A stretch of 64,000 nucleotides of DNA, taken from Cercis canadensis. Its lineage: Eukaryota; Streptophyta; Magnoliopsida; Fabales; Fabaceae. This document shows positions 1-10,958 of the stretch, piece by piece. The number at the start of each line of letters is the position of its first letter. Position 1 is the first letter of the stretch. The position numbers were made by a program, and so were the translations under genes. Where the stretch lies: assembly GCA_003255065.1 (NCBI GenBank), contig QAOA01008131.1:5876-69875 (forward strand), given 5' to 3'. Below the pieces are notes generated by a model. That model saw nothing but the letters and a program-made list of their open reading frames with translations, searched no databases and was not told the origin of the DNA.

Positions 1-63
<63 letters not shown>
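1..63. repeat. Poly-T tract at window edge
   Basis: An uninterrupted run of 63 T, followed to about 145 by T-rich sequence. It may be a retroelement tail seen on the other strand or an assembly effect; nothing else can be read in it. Confidence 0.9.
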
Positions 64-66
<3 letters not shown>

Positions 67-178
67 TTTCTTTTTGTTTTCCTTTTTTTTTTCAGAAGAT
101 CTTTTTGCTTTTTTCCTTTCTTTCTATTTCTTCTTTTTTTTTTTTTATGTACAATATCAGGATTTCAATACAATCCAA

Positions 179-515
179 CCCCCAGTGTAGGGGTGATCCT
201 TGTCCAGGGTTTCTTTTGAATAAAAGATTCCAAGCTCAATGGGGACAGCAAGGGAAAACAAGTAAAGCAGTAGCAGAAAAATGGCCATTCCTCATTTCAA
301 TTCTTGACTGCTCATTTCTAAAACCTTAACCATTAGACAAATTATTCAGCCCCCAGTGTAGGGGTGATCCTTGTCCAAGGTTTCTTGAAAAAAAAAATTC
401 CAAGCTCAACATGGACAACAAGGGAAACAAATAAATCAAAAGGTAGCAGAAAAATGGCCATTCCTCATTTCAACTCTTGATTGTGCATTTATGAAACGTT
501 AACCATGTGACAAAT
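179..515. repeat. Tandem duplication, period about 171 bp
   Basis: Two imperfect direct copies start at 179 and 350, each opening with a run of C and AGTGTAGGGGTGATCC and sharing TGGCCATTCCTCATTTCAA further in. The copies differ by substitutions and small indels. No coding signal is seen. The following stretch to about 1195 has only AT-rich sequence and no gene I can support. Confidence 0.8.
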
Positions 516-1196
516 ATATATTAGGTTAGAGTAGTCAAATATGGTATAAACAAGCAGGCCAATCAAAATCAAATTATAAAACGAGGGGGTTGAACTAAAT
601 TTTCATGCATTTTGAATGACACTTCCAAAAGTCCCAACAGCTAAGAATTGAAGAAAGAAAGTTAGGGTGTTTGAACTGAAAGAAAATCACAAAATAGAAA
701 ATGGTATGTTTTATGATTGGAACATATCTTTTAATCGAAAGGGAACTAACAAGATACCACCACAACAAAAACATTAATTCAAATAAGACACTAGAAAGAT
801 GAAAAACAAGAACAAATATCATCCATTTATTAAAAAAATTCTGGTTCAAATACTCTCACAAGCTTGGCTTTTTCCTCTCTAAACAAAACAATGGAACATA
901 AGATATTTTATTAGTTAACAAATGGACATCAACCATCAGGATTAGAAAGGAATACAAACTGAATTATATGGGTCTTTCAAGGAAAATATAAAAAAGGTTT
1001 TCTCAGTATGGTGAAATGGCATCTGAAAAGTGTTTCTGGGTTCTATTTTCAAGTATAGGAAATAAAACAAACAAACAACCTGATTTTGTTAATTTGAAAC
1101 AAAACTTACATAAACATTTCTTGAAAATGACTCCATTTGTAAAACTCACTCGTTAAAATGGATATTTTAAAACATAAAAAACAGCAACTAACCAAG

Positions 1197-1366
1197 ACAA
1201 ACAAATGATCTTTTTATAAATGAAGATCAATATATGAAATTGGCCAACAAGTTTGAAATTCTGCACTTATGACAAAGGTAACAAACAAATGGTTTTTTTA
1301 TAAATGAAGAACAATATGATGAAATTGGCAACAAGTTTCAAATCCTGCACTTATGACAAAGGTAAA
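1197..1366. repeat. Tandem duplication, period 84 bp
   Basis: Two adjacent copies begin with ACAAACAAATG at 1197 and 1281. Both end in CTGCACTTATGACAAAGGTA. They differ at a handful of positions. Non-coding. The stretch from 1367 to 2140 shows no recognisable gene. Confidence 0.85.
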
Positions 1367-2141
1367 GCTAGAAATCTAACATGAGTGAGACAAGTTTAAG
1401 ATGTTGTGATGATGCTGAAACTCTATTTTCTCTGTCTGGACAAATAGGGTGCTAACAACTATCCAAATGTGAAGGGATTGAACCCTATCTCACTTAACTC
1501 TCTAAGCCAAGGGGACACAAGTGTCAAATGAAGGGCATATACAGGCACGGTGGGCAGCAAAAAAAAATTAAATATAAGAAAATCTCACAAAAGTCACCAA
1601 NACAAAACTAACTAACAGGAAGTGGACTACATCAACTTTAGTAATCAGTAATGTCTAATTTGCTAGCTTCTCAAAACTACAATCTAGATTGTACATCCTA
1701 GGTACTTATGCAATCTGCAATCATCCATTCCCCCACCCACTAAAAAGAAGGAAATTTTCTTTTGATGTTATTTGAGAAGAGAAGACTGTATAATTACAAG
1801 TGCCTTCATTATGTTAATACTAGTATCCCTAAAGTTAATTCCTAGTTGAAGTTAAGAACTTTCTACTAATTACATTATGACTTTATGACTAAAAGAAGAG
1901 GGCTATATACAAAATTTTAACGGTCTTGCCACCCCAATGACCAAAATAAAATATAATGACAAAAAATGACATCTTCCTATTCCATATCTACTAAAAAACA
2001 GTCAATTCCATTCATGATAGTAATGGACCAGAATCTTTGCATGTTGCTGAATAACACTAAAAAATGACTTGCAAAGAGTTCTAGCATCAAATATACAGAA
2101 AAATATGATATTGACCCAAGGAAAAAATATTTATCACTTAT

Positions 2142-2298
2142 CTTGACGAAACCAGTTCCACAATCAAGGCTTAAATGAAGATTCTTTACCTCCCCATATT
2201 CACCAAATGCATTTTGTGGATCATCTTCTTGCNTGGAGATCATCCTCTTGCGCTTCCTCATGCAACACCGTGACCAAAAATAATCCATCCTTCAATGG
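2142..2298 (-). pseudogene. Y14 (RBM8A-type exon junction complex RRM protein) exon fragment
   Basis: Read on the minus strand, the segment follows a TATGCAG splice acceptor and encodes pieces of the start of the Y14 RRM: LHEEAQEDDL in one frame, then QNAFGEYGEVKNLHLSLD and TGFVK in another. Y14 pairs with Mago in the exon junction complex that marks spliced mRNA. The reading frame is broken: there is an extra T early on, a short internal duplication around an undetermined base, and the conserved Arg-Arg after LSLD reads Cys-Gly. The donor after TGFVK is ATAAGT instead of GTAAGT. No other Y14 exon is visible nearby, so this is a single-exon remnant. The identification rests on recognising the RRM sequence; the lack of function is inferred. 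Confidence 0.75.
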
Positions 2299-2458
2299 CT
2301 GCATACAAGAAATTGAAACTATGATTCCATGTTCCAAGCCAAAATAGGGAAAGAGGGTAAAATTATTCAGAATGAGCCGAAGCATAAATGCATTAGTTGT
2401 GCATGAATTAGGTTTAAACATAGAACCTGATAAAAGAGTGCAGTTCTGTGCATGCACA

Positions 2459-2524
2459 CATGTGTATGAGAGTGTCTACATGCAATGCTATGTACGCATA
2501 CATGTGTATGAGAGTGTCTACATG
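2459..2524. repeat. 42-bp direct repeat
   Basis: CATGTGTATGAGAGTGTCTA occurs at 2459 and again at 2501, each followed by CATG, giving a local tandem duplication of 42 bp. Non-coding. The region 2525-3600 holds no gene I can support. Confidence 0.85.
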
Positions 2525-3601
2525 TGTACTAAGCTGGATAAGAATGTTTTTAGGAACGAGGCACTATTATGGGTTTTATTTACGCAATTTACTTTGTTTT
2601 CTTACTAGATATTTCAATATCCAAAGCCTAAACATACAATATAAAAATTCATAGTTAGCACCTAATAATATAAAAATGCAGAAAAAAAAAAAAGAGGCAG
2701 AAACTGTTTAGAGCAAGAAAAAACACATACATAGCAAAATATAGACAAAACAAATATCACCAGTCCTAATTAATATTAATAATTGGGTCAAATATTACTT
2801 TTAATCAATATTTGTTTCTATCCCACCGACCTCTCCCCTACAAATATTAATAGAGAAAATATAAATTAAAACCACCAAACTGCCTACTTTTCTTTCTTGT
2901 CTCAATTATTATGGATAACCCCCCTCTTATTCTCTAATCAACCATTTTTAGTTGTTATTTGGGCATGGAAAATGGGTTTCCTCATCTTGGAAATGTTGGG
3001 GCAGCGAGAGAGTGATTCTCTCCCGCTCCCTTTCCCCCAACATTGAGGTTCAAGGTTCCAAAGGTGCACTGACTATGTCATCTATCTACAGAATGCATCT
3101 TATCAAATTAGTTCAGGTTTCACAAATTTTAAAAGATTGTATGTTGTTTAAACATCCAAAAGAATTAGAAAGTCCATCATTTCTCTCTTTTCCACCCTAC
3201 CCTCTTTCCACCAATCAATTTTTCTTTCCTAAAGAATGGAGACAAGGATTTTCTACTATGTTTCACAATTCTGCTATTCTTAGTACCTCTTATATATCAA
3301 GTTAAAACCAAGATCACAGCCTTGACATGAAATTGAGGTCCTGTACTATACCAAACAAAGGAAAGATCAATAAAAAAGAATAACTTGCACATCTCATGGA
3401 GCATTAATACTCAAACAATAAAGGCAAGGAAGAAATGAACTAGCAAATAAAATAAATTGTTATCCTAAGCGCAAGGATGCAGATACATCGTTAAACAGTC
3501 ACAGCAACAGGTCCATTTGGACTCTCTTTAAAAATCTATAACAAATAGAAAGATAGGATAGAGCTTTCCAGAACTAGAAGGTAGCCTAGATCAGATGCCT
3601 A

Positions 3602-5719
3602 TTAACAACGCCATTGCATAAGATCAACACTATACTTGTCATATTTCTTGATGCCTACGATAACACCATAGTCCTTCTTGCTGCAGAAGGAAAGATGTAT
3701 GAAAAGGAGGACAAATATGTGGGAGAGAGTTCTTACAGTATCATGAATGCTAAATAGGTTAAACAAGGGCTTACCCAAAATATACAAGATCATACAGCTC
3801 AAACACCATATCAGAACTTGATGAACCCTCTCAGAGCATCACCCCAAAAGTTTAATGAATCCACAGACACTTTCTTGTATAAGTACCCATCCTAGAGCAT
3901 CAGGCCATCCAGAATCTCAAAGACCCTTCTAGTATCAAGATCATGTTTGTATTACATGAGAGGTCAGAATTCCCTACAGTGGTACAATCGAAACAATTAT
4001 ATAAGGCAATCTATCTACCAAAGAATGACACAGATTTAAGATTATGGTTTATTACTCAAGTTCACTTGCGCTGATTAATCTTGGTGTTAGTGCAACTATT
4101 TTCTAGAGACTATATCCTCCACCCTATAACAACGAGAAAAAAAAATTCCAATTTTAGAGTTAATTCATAACAACACTGTAAATGGAATAATGCAATAGAC
4201 ACAACATAAGATCAAAACAAATCAAAAGAGTAGCCAATGGGGAACAGGCCTTGGTTCAATCATTGACCACTAAAAGCTTCTGTCCAGTATAGATATCACA
4301 AACAGTAATACAAGCTTACTATAATTTTTATAATAAAACTTTTATATCCTCTCCCAAATCTCATCTACTTTCCTAAAATTAGTCACTAATTTTTCTGTCA
4401 AGTTTGTGCTCAATCGCAAAAACTTTGTGTCTTCTAGAGTAAAAGATATATATCTAAATGTTCATTTTATATCATATTGCAACTTAATAACATAATTATT
4501 TAAGCAAATACATCCCACGAGAAATGATAATTTCAAACTCTTGAATATTTGTTTTTATAGCATCCTAAGACCTAGCAAATTAAATGCTATTGCTAAATGC
4601 AAAAACACCAGCACAAGTTTGGTGTTTATTTTCAATGAATGCAAAGCTGACAGTAAATCTACTCTTATTGTGTAGTAACTATTTGCCCATTGCAGTTAGC
4701 CCTATTTGCCTGGTACGTTAAATAGCAACAAAACGAAATTAATTAATTGACATGATCACTACTAACAAATGAAGTAGAGAGAGAGGGAGAGTCATGTGAT
4801 AAGATTATCTCATTACAAATTTGGTAGCCATTGCTTGTAGATTAATTCTCATAATAAGCTTCACTGCTACTTTTTTCTGTTCATTAGTCACAGCCACAAC
4901 CTGCAGAAATAGAAAATTATAGACTGGAATAAATATTTCCTAAGGTAGATAGCAAAATACAACACTAGAATGTCCTCTTATGCAGTACCTGTGCTAGGTC
5001 CCTCTTGTATTTTCCATTTCCACACGAGCACACATGCCCTCAGAGACTTCATCGCATCTACTTCGTCTAGAGAACAAATGAGAAACTTCATTTTTTGGAA
5101 CAGACTATAATCGGGTCACATAAATACTAGAAAGCCTTTTACATGCTTGAAATTATACATCAGTAGCAGCCATGCCCAAAGAATTAGCTGCTAATAAAAC
5201 ATTTCACAAATAAGTGGTATCAACTCCAGTACTTTAGTTACCTCGCTAATATCAGATTGCTTTTCAGCTTCAATGTAAATAAATCCCTTTATATGATCAA
5301 TAGCAAATGTTGATATTATCTGCCGTTTAGTACCCAAATCAACAAATTTCTGCATCAAACATAAAGCTGAATGCCTCTAATGCCCAACCTGTGTAAAGCA
5401 GAGCTTAGAAAAGGCAAAAACTAAGTGTTAACTGGCATAAATTACTGAAACCAGGTTTCAAATGTCATACAACACATTTCACTATCCAGATGGTTGGGTT
5501 AGTTTGTAGAAAATTGGGCTCAATGGTTTTGTCATCAAACTCATCTTCATCTCTAGCATGTCTAACAAATCTAGAACCTTCTCCATAACATTCTGCCATC
5601 ATCTTATCAAAATCTTCTTCATCCATCACTTCCTCTTTTGGGAAAATTGGAAGGCTATGTGTCTTTCTTGGTTCTTTCATTATTGTTGGTGCGTTATCAA
5701 AATCCTCATTTGCAAAATC
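3602..5719 (-). pseudogene. KTF1: KTF1 / SPT5-like transcription elongation factor, unprocessed pseudogene
   Basis: KTF1 (SPT5L, RDM3) is a plant SPT5-like protein with an NGN domain and KOW motifs that binds AGO4 and Pol V transcripts in RNA-directed DNA methylation. Consecutive exon-like blocks of this family appear in order on the minus strand: 5719-5473 (acidic leader with PKEEVMDEEDFDKMMAE, then TIWIVKC), 5388-5242 (NGN domain, LCLMQKFVDL and IDHIKGFIYIEAEKQ), 5066-4989 (RCDEVSEG then NGKYKRDLAQ, KOW), 4900-4817 (VVAVTNEQKKVAVKLI), about 4098-4059 (TPRLISASELE), about 3953-3775 (FEILDGLML, DGYLYKKVSVDSL, FELYDLVYFG) and 3680-3602 (SKKDYGVIVGIKKYDKY). Splice sites are mostly kept, so it arose by DNA duplication, not reverse transcription. 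It has stops inside blocks 2 and 6, a 1-bp frameshift in block 3, a missing exon after block 2, and no C-terminal repeat region. Confidence 0.85.
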
Positions 5720-5848
5720 TATTGACAAAAGACTCAGAAAAACTATTTGGAGAGGAAGCATAAGTTTAAGAGAAACTACCACAAACTACACCACAAACAA
5801 AATAAGATGTTTGTCAAATTGAAGAACACCAACAGTAAAAAGTCCTAA

Positions 5849-6103
5849 TGTCAAGATGTAAATAGGTTGTACACAGATTAGGAAGTAATTTGAAATCCCT
5901 TAAATTAAGGCATTTGATTACATAGAGTTTAAAATTAGATAGAAATTAAATCCCTTAAATGGAGGGATTCAAGTAGATAGTATAGTTTCCTATTTTAGAG
6001 TAATTTAGTTCCTGATTTTCCTCTTGTAATCTTCTAAATAACACCATGGATCATTAACTCACTAAATAAGAAATTCAGAAGTTTTCCTCCTGTATTTGTT
6101 ACA
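5849..6103 (+). mobile_element. Left LTR of decayed Ty1/copia element 1
   Basis: The segment ends in CA directly before the primer-binding site at 6104. I placed the start at the TG at 5849, but no second LTR remains for comparison, so the left border is approximate. It is inserted just outside the first KTF1 pseudogene block. Confidence 0.55.
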
Positions 6104-6115
6104 TGGTATCAGAGC
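6104..6115 (+). other. Primer-binding site of copia element 1
   Basis: TGGTATCAGAGC is the usual plant copia primer-binding site, complementary to the 3' end of initiator tRNA-Met. It fixes the end of the LTR at 6103 and the element's + orientation. Confidence 0.9.
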
Positions 6116-6226
6116 CCTAGGGCTTTCCTAGGGATTCCACCTACGCAGCTTTCATTGCTGTCACCATTTCTTATTCCTACTTTCTGATCAGACAGCCTTA
6201 ATTGCTGCAAATTTCCTTCCTTCATC

Positions 6227-7226
6227 ATGTCAACCTCCAATTCTGAGGAATCCAATTCTATTCAAAAAATTGGAGAGTTGCAGAATATTCGGGCCTCCTA
6301 TAGGCTCAATGGGAAGAACTACCTCAAATGGTCTCAATTTGTTCGCATATACCTTAAAGGCAATGGAAGACTAAGCCATCTTCTTGGAACAAAACTAGCA
6401 AAGAATGATCCAAAATTTGAAGCATGGGATGAGGAGGATTCCATGATAATGTCCTGGCTATGGGACTCCATGGAACCCATGATTAATGATACATGCATGT
6501 TCATGTCTACAGCAAAGGAAATTTGGGACTTTATTCATCGTACATATTCAAAGGCCTGAGATGCTGCTCAAATGTACGAGATCAAGATCAAAACTGCAGC
6601 TACTAAGCAAGGAAACAAACCTATCACAGAATATGCAAACCTGCTGCAAAACCTTTGGCAAGAGCTCGATCATTATCGAGTCTTTGAGATGAAATGCCCT
6701 AAAGATGCTACCATCTTGAAGAACTTCATGGAAAGAGACCGTGTCTATGATTTTTTGGCTGGACTAAACCCTGAATATGATCAGGTTAGGATTCAAATCC
6801 TTGGCAAGGAAGACACACTATCTCTAGAAGAGATAATTTCATTAATTTGAGCAGAAGAAAGCCGAAGGAACATTATGCTTGAACCAGAAACTGTGGACAG
6901 ATCAGCTCTAGCAACAAAAATAGCCCATCAGGAAAAAGGAAAATGGGATCTATCCAAATACCCATGGAAGGAGAACAAGGACAATCTCTGGTACACCTAT
7001 TGCAAGAAACCAAGACACACAAAAGAAAAGTGTTAGAAGCTGAATAGTAAGCCACCAAGCTGAGAGTGGGGAAACCATGAGGGGCAGTAGAGACCACAAG
7101 CACATATGGCAGAGCAGTCCAAAACTGAGGGAAACCCTATAACATGAGGGTTCAATGGTGAAGAAATTGAGCAGCTAAGAAGCTTGTTAGGGTGTCTTAA
7201 GAAACCTTCTGGAGCTTGTTCTCTAG
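6227..7226 (+). pseudogene. Ty1/copia gag (element 1), degenerate
   Basis: Reading starts at ATG 6227 (MSTSNSEESNSIQKIG) and covers a copia Gag (UBN2-type) domain with YRLNGKNYLKWSQFVRIYLKG, followed by the zinc-knuckle region near 6985-7035. Gag would form the particle that packages the element RNA. The frame is broken by stops at 6557-6559 (SKA*DAAQ), 6848-6850 (SLI*AEES), 7034-7036 (EKC*KLN) and further on. The first Cys of the knuckle reads Tyr (WYTYCKK). Several stops are TGA where the family has Arg. The coding sequence is then cut at 7226/7231 by the Athila insertion and resumes at 15050. Confidence 0.9.
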
Positions 7227-7231
7227 CTCTT
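7227..7231. repeat. Target site duplication, left (CTCTT)
   Basis: CTCTT precedes the TG of the left LTR and is repeated at 15045-15049 after the CA of the right LTR. It shows that the whole 7232-15044 block entered as a unit. Confidence 0.95.
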
Positions 7232-8687
7232 TGATTGGTGTTGTCGCTTAACCAATTAAATTAAACCGAATCCCCTAATTAGAATGCAATAGAGGGCATA
7301 ATTCGGGTTTGTCTCACAAGGAATGCAATGTGTAATAACTAATTTTAAGTTAAAAACAGGGGATTTTTGAAACAAGATTATAATAATAAATTACAGAATT
7401 AAACAAAGATTAATGTAGTTGATTAAAGGCGTAACCTAGCTAGACATCCATCAAAAACCGGTTTGATTCATCCTAGATTAACATGAGTGATTAAGTCTTA
7501 ATGTAGCACTACTAATTGAGTTTAATCACAACTGAAATCTCTAATTATGATTAATTGTTCCTACTGAGTTATCACTCAGGATTCGATTAATCACATACAA
7601 TCACTAATCTTGTAATCACAAAGACTAAGCAATTAGTAATTAATCTAAAAACCGAACATCAATTAGCATAACATAGCTTCTCTAAATTCTAACCACAGAT
7701 TAAAGATTGATCAATCTAAATTCTATTTCTTATTTCAATATCCATATAAATCACAGATCTCCATGAATTCATACAAATATTAAAGCAAGGTAGAAATTCC
7801 AAGAAGAAGAAATTGCATTAAGTTTAATCCAATTAAGAACATAATCTCAAAATAAAAACCGAATTTAATCAGGAGTCTAACTTGGTTACAAGGATTCTAC
7901 TCCTCCATGGTCATGAAATCCAAGCTCCAATGGAGAAGTGCAATCATAAATCAAAGAGCTCCAAAATTTTCAGGCGAGAAAACAAAAGCTGCCTAGTCTG
8001 GAAAAATGATAACTCGTCTGCCTCTTTTCTCTGCTTATAACTTCCTAACTTTCATGCACACCTAATTTACCCCTAACCTAGTTTAAACCTCTAGACCTCA
8101 GCTTCAAATGGGTTCCGGTTTGGGCCTAATTAGGCCTGAATTGAGAAAGTTAAGCCCATTTAACTTCATCTAGGTCCATATAGGTCTCTGGACTAATCAG
8201 TCATTTTCGACAGAAAATAAAACCATCTTAACTTCATAATTTGTTGAACCGGTCTTCATAATAAATGAAACCCTATACCTTAGCTTTCCAATGAAACTAG
8301 TTTCAAGTCCATACGACATGTAAAACACAAGTTATGGTCCAAACACTGCATGCGGATCAGGATCCAGCGGCAGCAACTCTACTCTGACTTCCGGGTTAAC
8401 TTTGATCCACTGAACGTTTAAATTGGCCTTGGAGATCTGAATGAAAGTTGTAGATAATCCTCTTAGATTTCCTACAAGGCAAGAATCACAAATTTTAGAC
8501 ATTCAGAACTAAAGATATACCTGAAATACAGAATAGTGTCAAAACCCTAATAATGTTGAAAAATACACTTAAGCCAAATTTGAACATAATTAATGAAATA
8601 TAACTCCAAGCCCAATCAGATAGGCCCAAAATAGGATTAGGAGGTTAAAAATGGAGATTAATTAATATATAAAAATATTGTTCATCA
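7232..8687 (-). mobile_element. Athila-type Ty3/gypsy element, 3' LTR (left in window)
   Basis: This 1456-bp LTR starts TGATTGGTGTTGTCGC and ends TTGTTCATCA. It matches 13597-15044 almost throughout, with several dozen substitutions and a roughly 10-bp indel near 8160. Because gag reads on the minus strand, this is the 3' LTR. The visible divergence from its partner implies an old insertion. Confidence 0.95.
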
Positions 8688-8701
8688 AATCCCCCCACAC
8701 T
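8688..8701 (-). other. Polypurine tract of the Athila-type element
   Basis: On the minus strand AGTGTGGGGGGATT abuts the 3' LTR. This is the expected position and base composition of the plus-strand primer. Confidence 0.85.
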
Positions 8702-9989
8702 TATCATTTGCACGTCCCGGACAAACTAGAGTTAAAACTAGGAAACAACTAAGACAACTAAGAGATCATTTCCCAACAACAACTTCCAAGAATGCAAAAG
8801 TTAAGTGAGCAAGAAGAACAATCAAGAATTTAAAAGAATCAAAATAATCATAAATCTATTTCTTGCACTTTCAATCAACAAGCATGGTGAATTCAAATGA
8901 AGTGAAGAACTAAGAAAGATAGAACCTCACACAAGATACATTCTCAATCCCTCAAGTGTTTAAGGGGGTTATTATTTCACTCAAATCACATCATGACAAT
9001 TTGCACTACCATAAGCTTGCTTATTTTCTAATTTCCACTACTTTAAACACATGCATGCACAAATCAGAAGGACTTTATTTAAGGATGTAATGGGGCCAAG
9101 GACCAAGGGAAAAGAAAGAATAAAATATGGATATGGCAAATTAAAACCAAAGAGAGCATGAGAACATTGCGAATGATGAGTCAAAACCAACACTAAGCAC
9201 AAAAATACACCCAAAAGCTCTATGCAATTTTCTTTACACACTTCTTCCTCTTTGGAAGGCAAACCACTACTTTTATTCTCTTTTTCTTTGCATTTTCTTT
9301 TTCTGATTTTTTTTTTAAAAACAAAATTTTCTTTTCTTTTTCTTTTGGCTAACATTTCTTTGTCTTTACATTTCATATAGCCACTTTCCTTCAAATTTCA
9401 CAAATCCTTCCCCCCACACTTAGAACTTTGCCCGTCCCGGACAACTAGAACTCATCAATATTTCAACCAATGCTTTCATACTCCCTAAGGTAGATAGAAA
9501 CTTGTAATGAGCTAAATGAAAGAATGGAAAAAATAGGCTCAAGGGGGAAATCAAGGGAAATGATGTTAGGAAGGCTATTTGGCTATCTAGCTAAAAAGAA
9601 AAAAAGATGGCCTTCATCACATTCATGCATGCAAATGACAATGTAGTCTCAAAAAGAAGCAAAACAAGTTCTAGAGCAACAAACATCATGAGCACAATGC
9701 ACACAAGAAAGGAATATAGAATGACAATAGGTTCAAAAACTCACTAGGTATGCTCCATCAAACTTAATCCATCACATCAAATTCCATCACCAAATTAGCT
9801 AACTAAAAGATGCAAGAATCTATTCAACCATGCTAGAAACCTCAAAATGACAATTGCTTCAAACTCACAACTTTTAAAATTTTTAAAGTGCTATGAAAAA
9901 TGCAAAAAGAAGGCTAGAACAATATGCAGAATGACAATAAAAATAGCAACAAAAACATAATCAGAAAGAGAACTCTCCTGAAGCTGGTG
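8702..9989 (-). mobile_element. Non-coding 3' region of the Athila-type element, with a second polypurine-like block
   Basis: There is no reverse transcriptase, RNase H or integrase here, although the pol gene of a complete element would lie on this side. At 9406-9420 the minus strand reads AGTGTGGGGGGAAGG, and the neighbouring sequence (CCGTCCCGGACAA and following) copies the one just inside the true polypurine tract at 8688. The 3' end of the element thus appears duplicated about 717 bp inward. An open frame on the minus strand at 9038-9394 is Lys/Glu-rich and looks like chance. Confidence 0.75.
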
Positions 9990-10958
9990 TCATCTTCCTT
10001 TAATTTGCAACAAGCACAACAAGATATCTGGGTCAAAGACCACTCTCACTAAGCATTGGGTTGTCCCTTGAGAGTCTTTTTCAAATTCTGTAGAAATTGA
10101 TTCATCAGAATCACCATATCTCAAGAATGCAGCAATCTCAGAGCAAGCAAAGGAAACAAAATTACTATCATAGCTACAATATATAGAATCATCCAAAAGC
10201 AATGACTCAGAAAATTTAGAAGGAGAGCTATCATAAATCTCATCGACCAACTCATCAATAATATCAATGCAGTAAAGAGAATGGTCTTCCATGGGGTATT
10301 TCATGGCATTAAAGATATTAAATTGAACAATACTATCACCAAATTCCATGGAAAGGATTCCTGCATGCACATCTAACTTGGTTCTGGCAGTCTTGAGGAA
10401 AGGTCTCCTAAGAATGATTGAAGTCCTGCTACTTGTTGGCTCTCCCTCCATGTCTAGAATGTAGAAGTCTGCTGGGAAGATCAACTCATTAACTCGAACT
10501 AGCACATCTTCAATGAGTTCGGTAGAGTAAGCATTACTTCTATTGGCCAATTGAATCACTACTTCTGTTGATTGCAAAGGTTCGAGTCCAAGTGACTGGA
10601 ATACTGACTTTGGCATGACATTGATAGAAGCTCCAAGGTCCAGCATAGCATTCTCAAATTTGCATTTTCCAATGACACAGGGTATAGTAAAAGTCCCAGG
10701 ATCTTGGCACTTTTGAGGCATAGGTTGAATGAGGGCAGAAACATTCTGGCTCATACTGACTCGTTCATTGCCCTTTAGCCTCCTCTTATGAATGCACAAC
10801 TCTTTCAAAAACTTTGCACATTTCAGAATCTGCTTGATTGCCTCTAGCAATGGAATATTGATTTCAACTCTCCTAAATGTCTCTAGAAACTCCCTCTCTT
10901 TATTTGCCTCATCCAATTTTTTGGATTGAAGGGCTCTCTGTGGGAAAGGCAGAAGCAC
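9990..10958 (-). pseudogene. Athila-type protease domain and flanks
   Basis: A 322-codon open frame carries a retropepsin-like fold, with FTIPCVIGKCKFENAMLDLG leading into ASINVMPKSVF. The catalytic triplet is Asp-Leu-Gly, as in many plant Athila protease regions. Then come EVVIQLANRS, ELIFPADFYILDME and IILRRPFLKTA. The protease would cut the Gag-Pol precursor. Upstream, the frame joins the gag frames only through frameshifts. Downstream it runs into unrelated sequence and stops, without entering reverse transcriptase. Confidence 0.85.
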
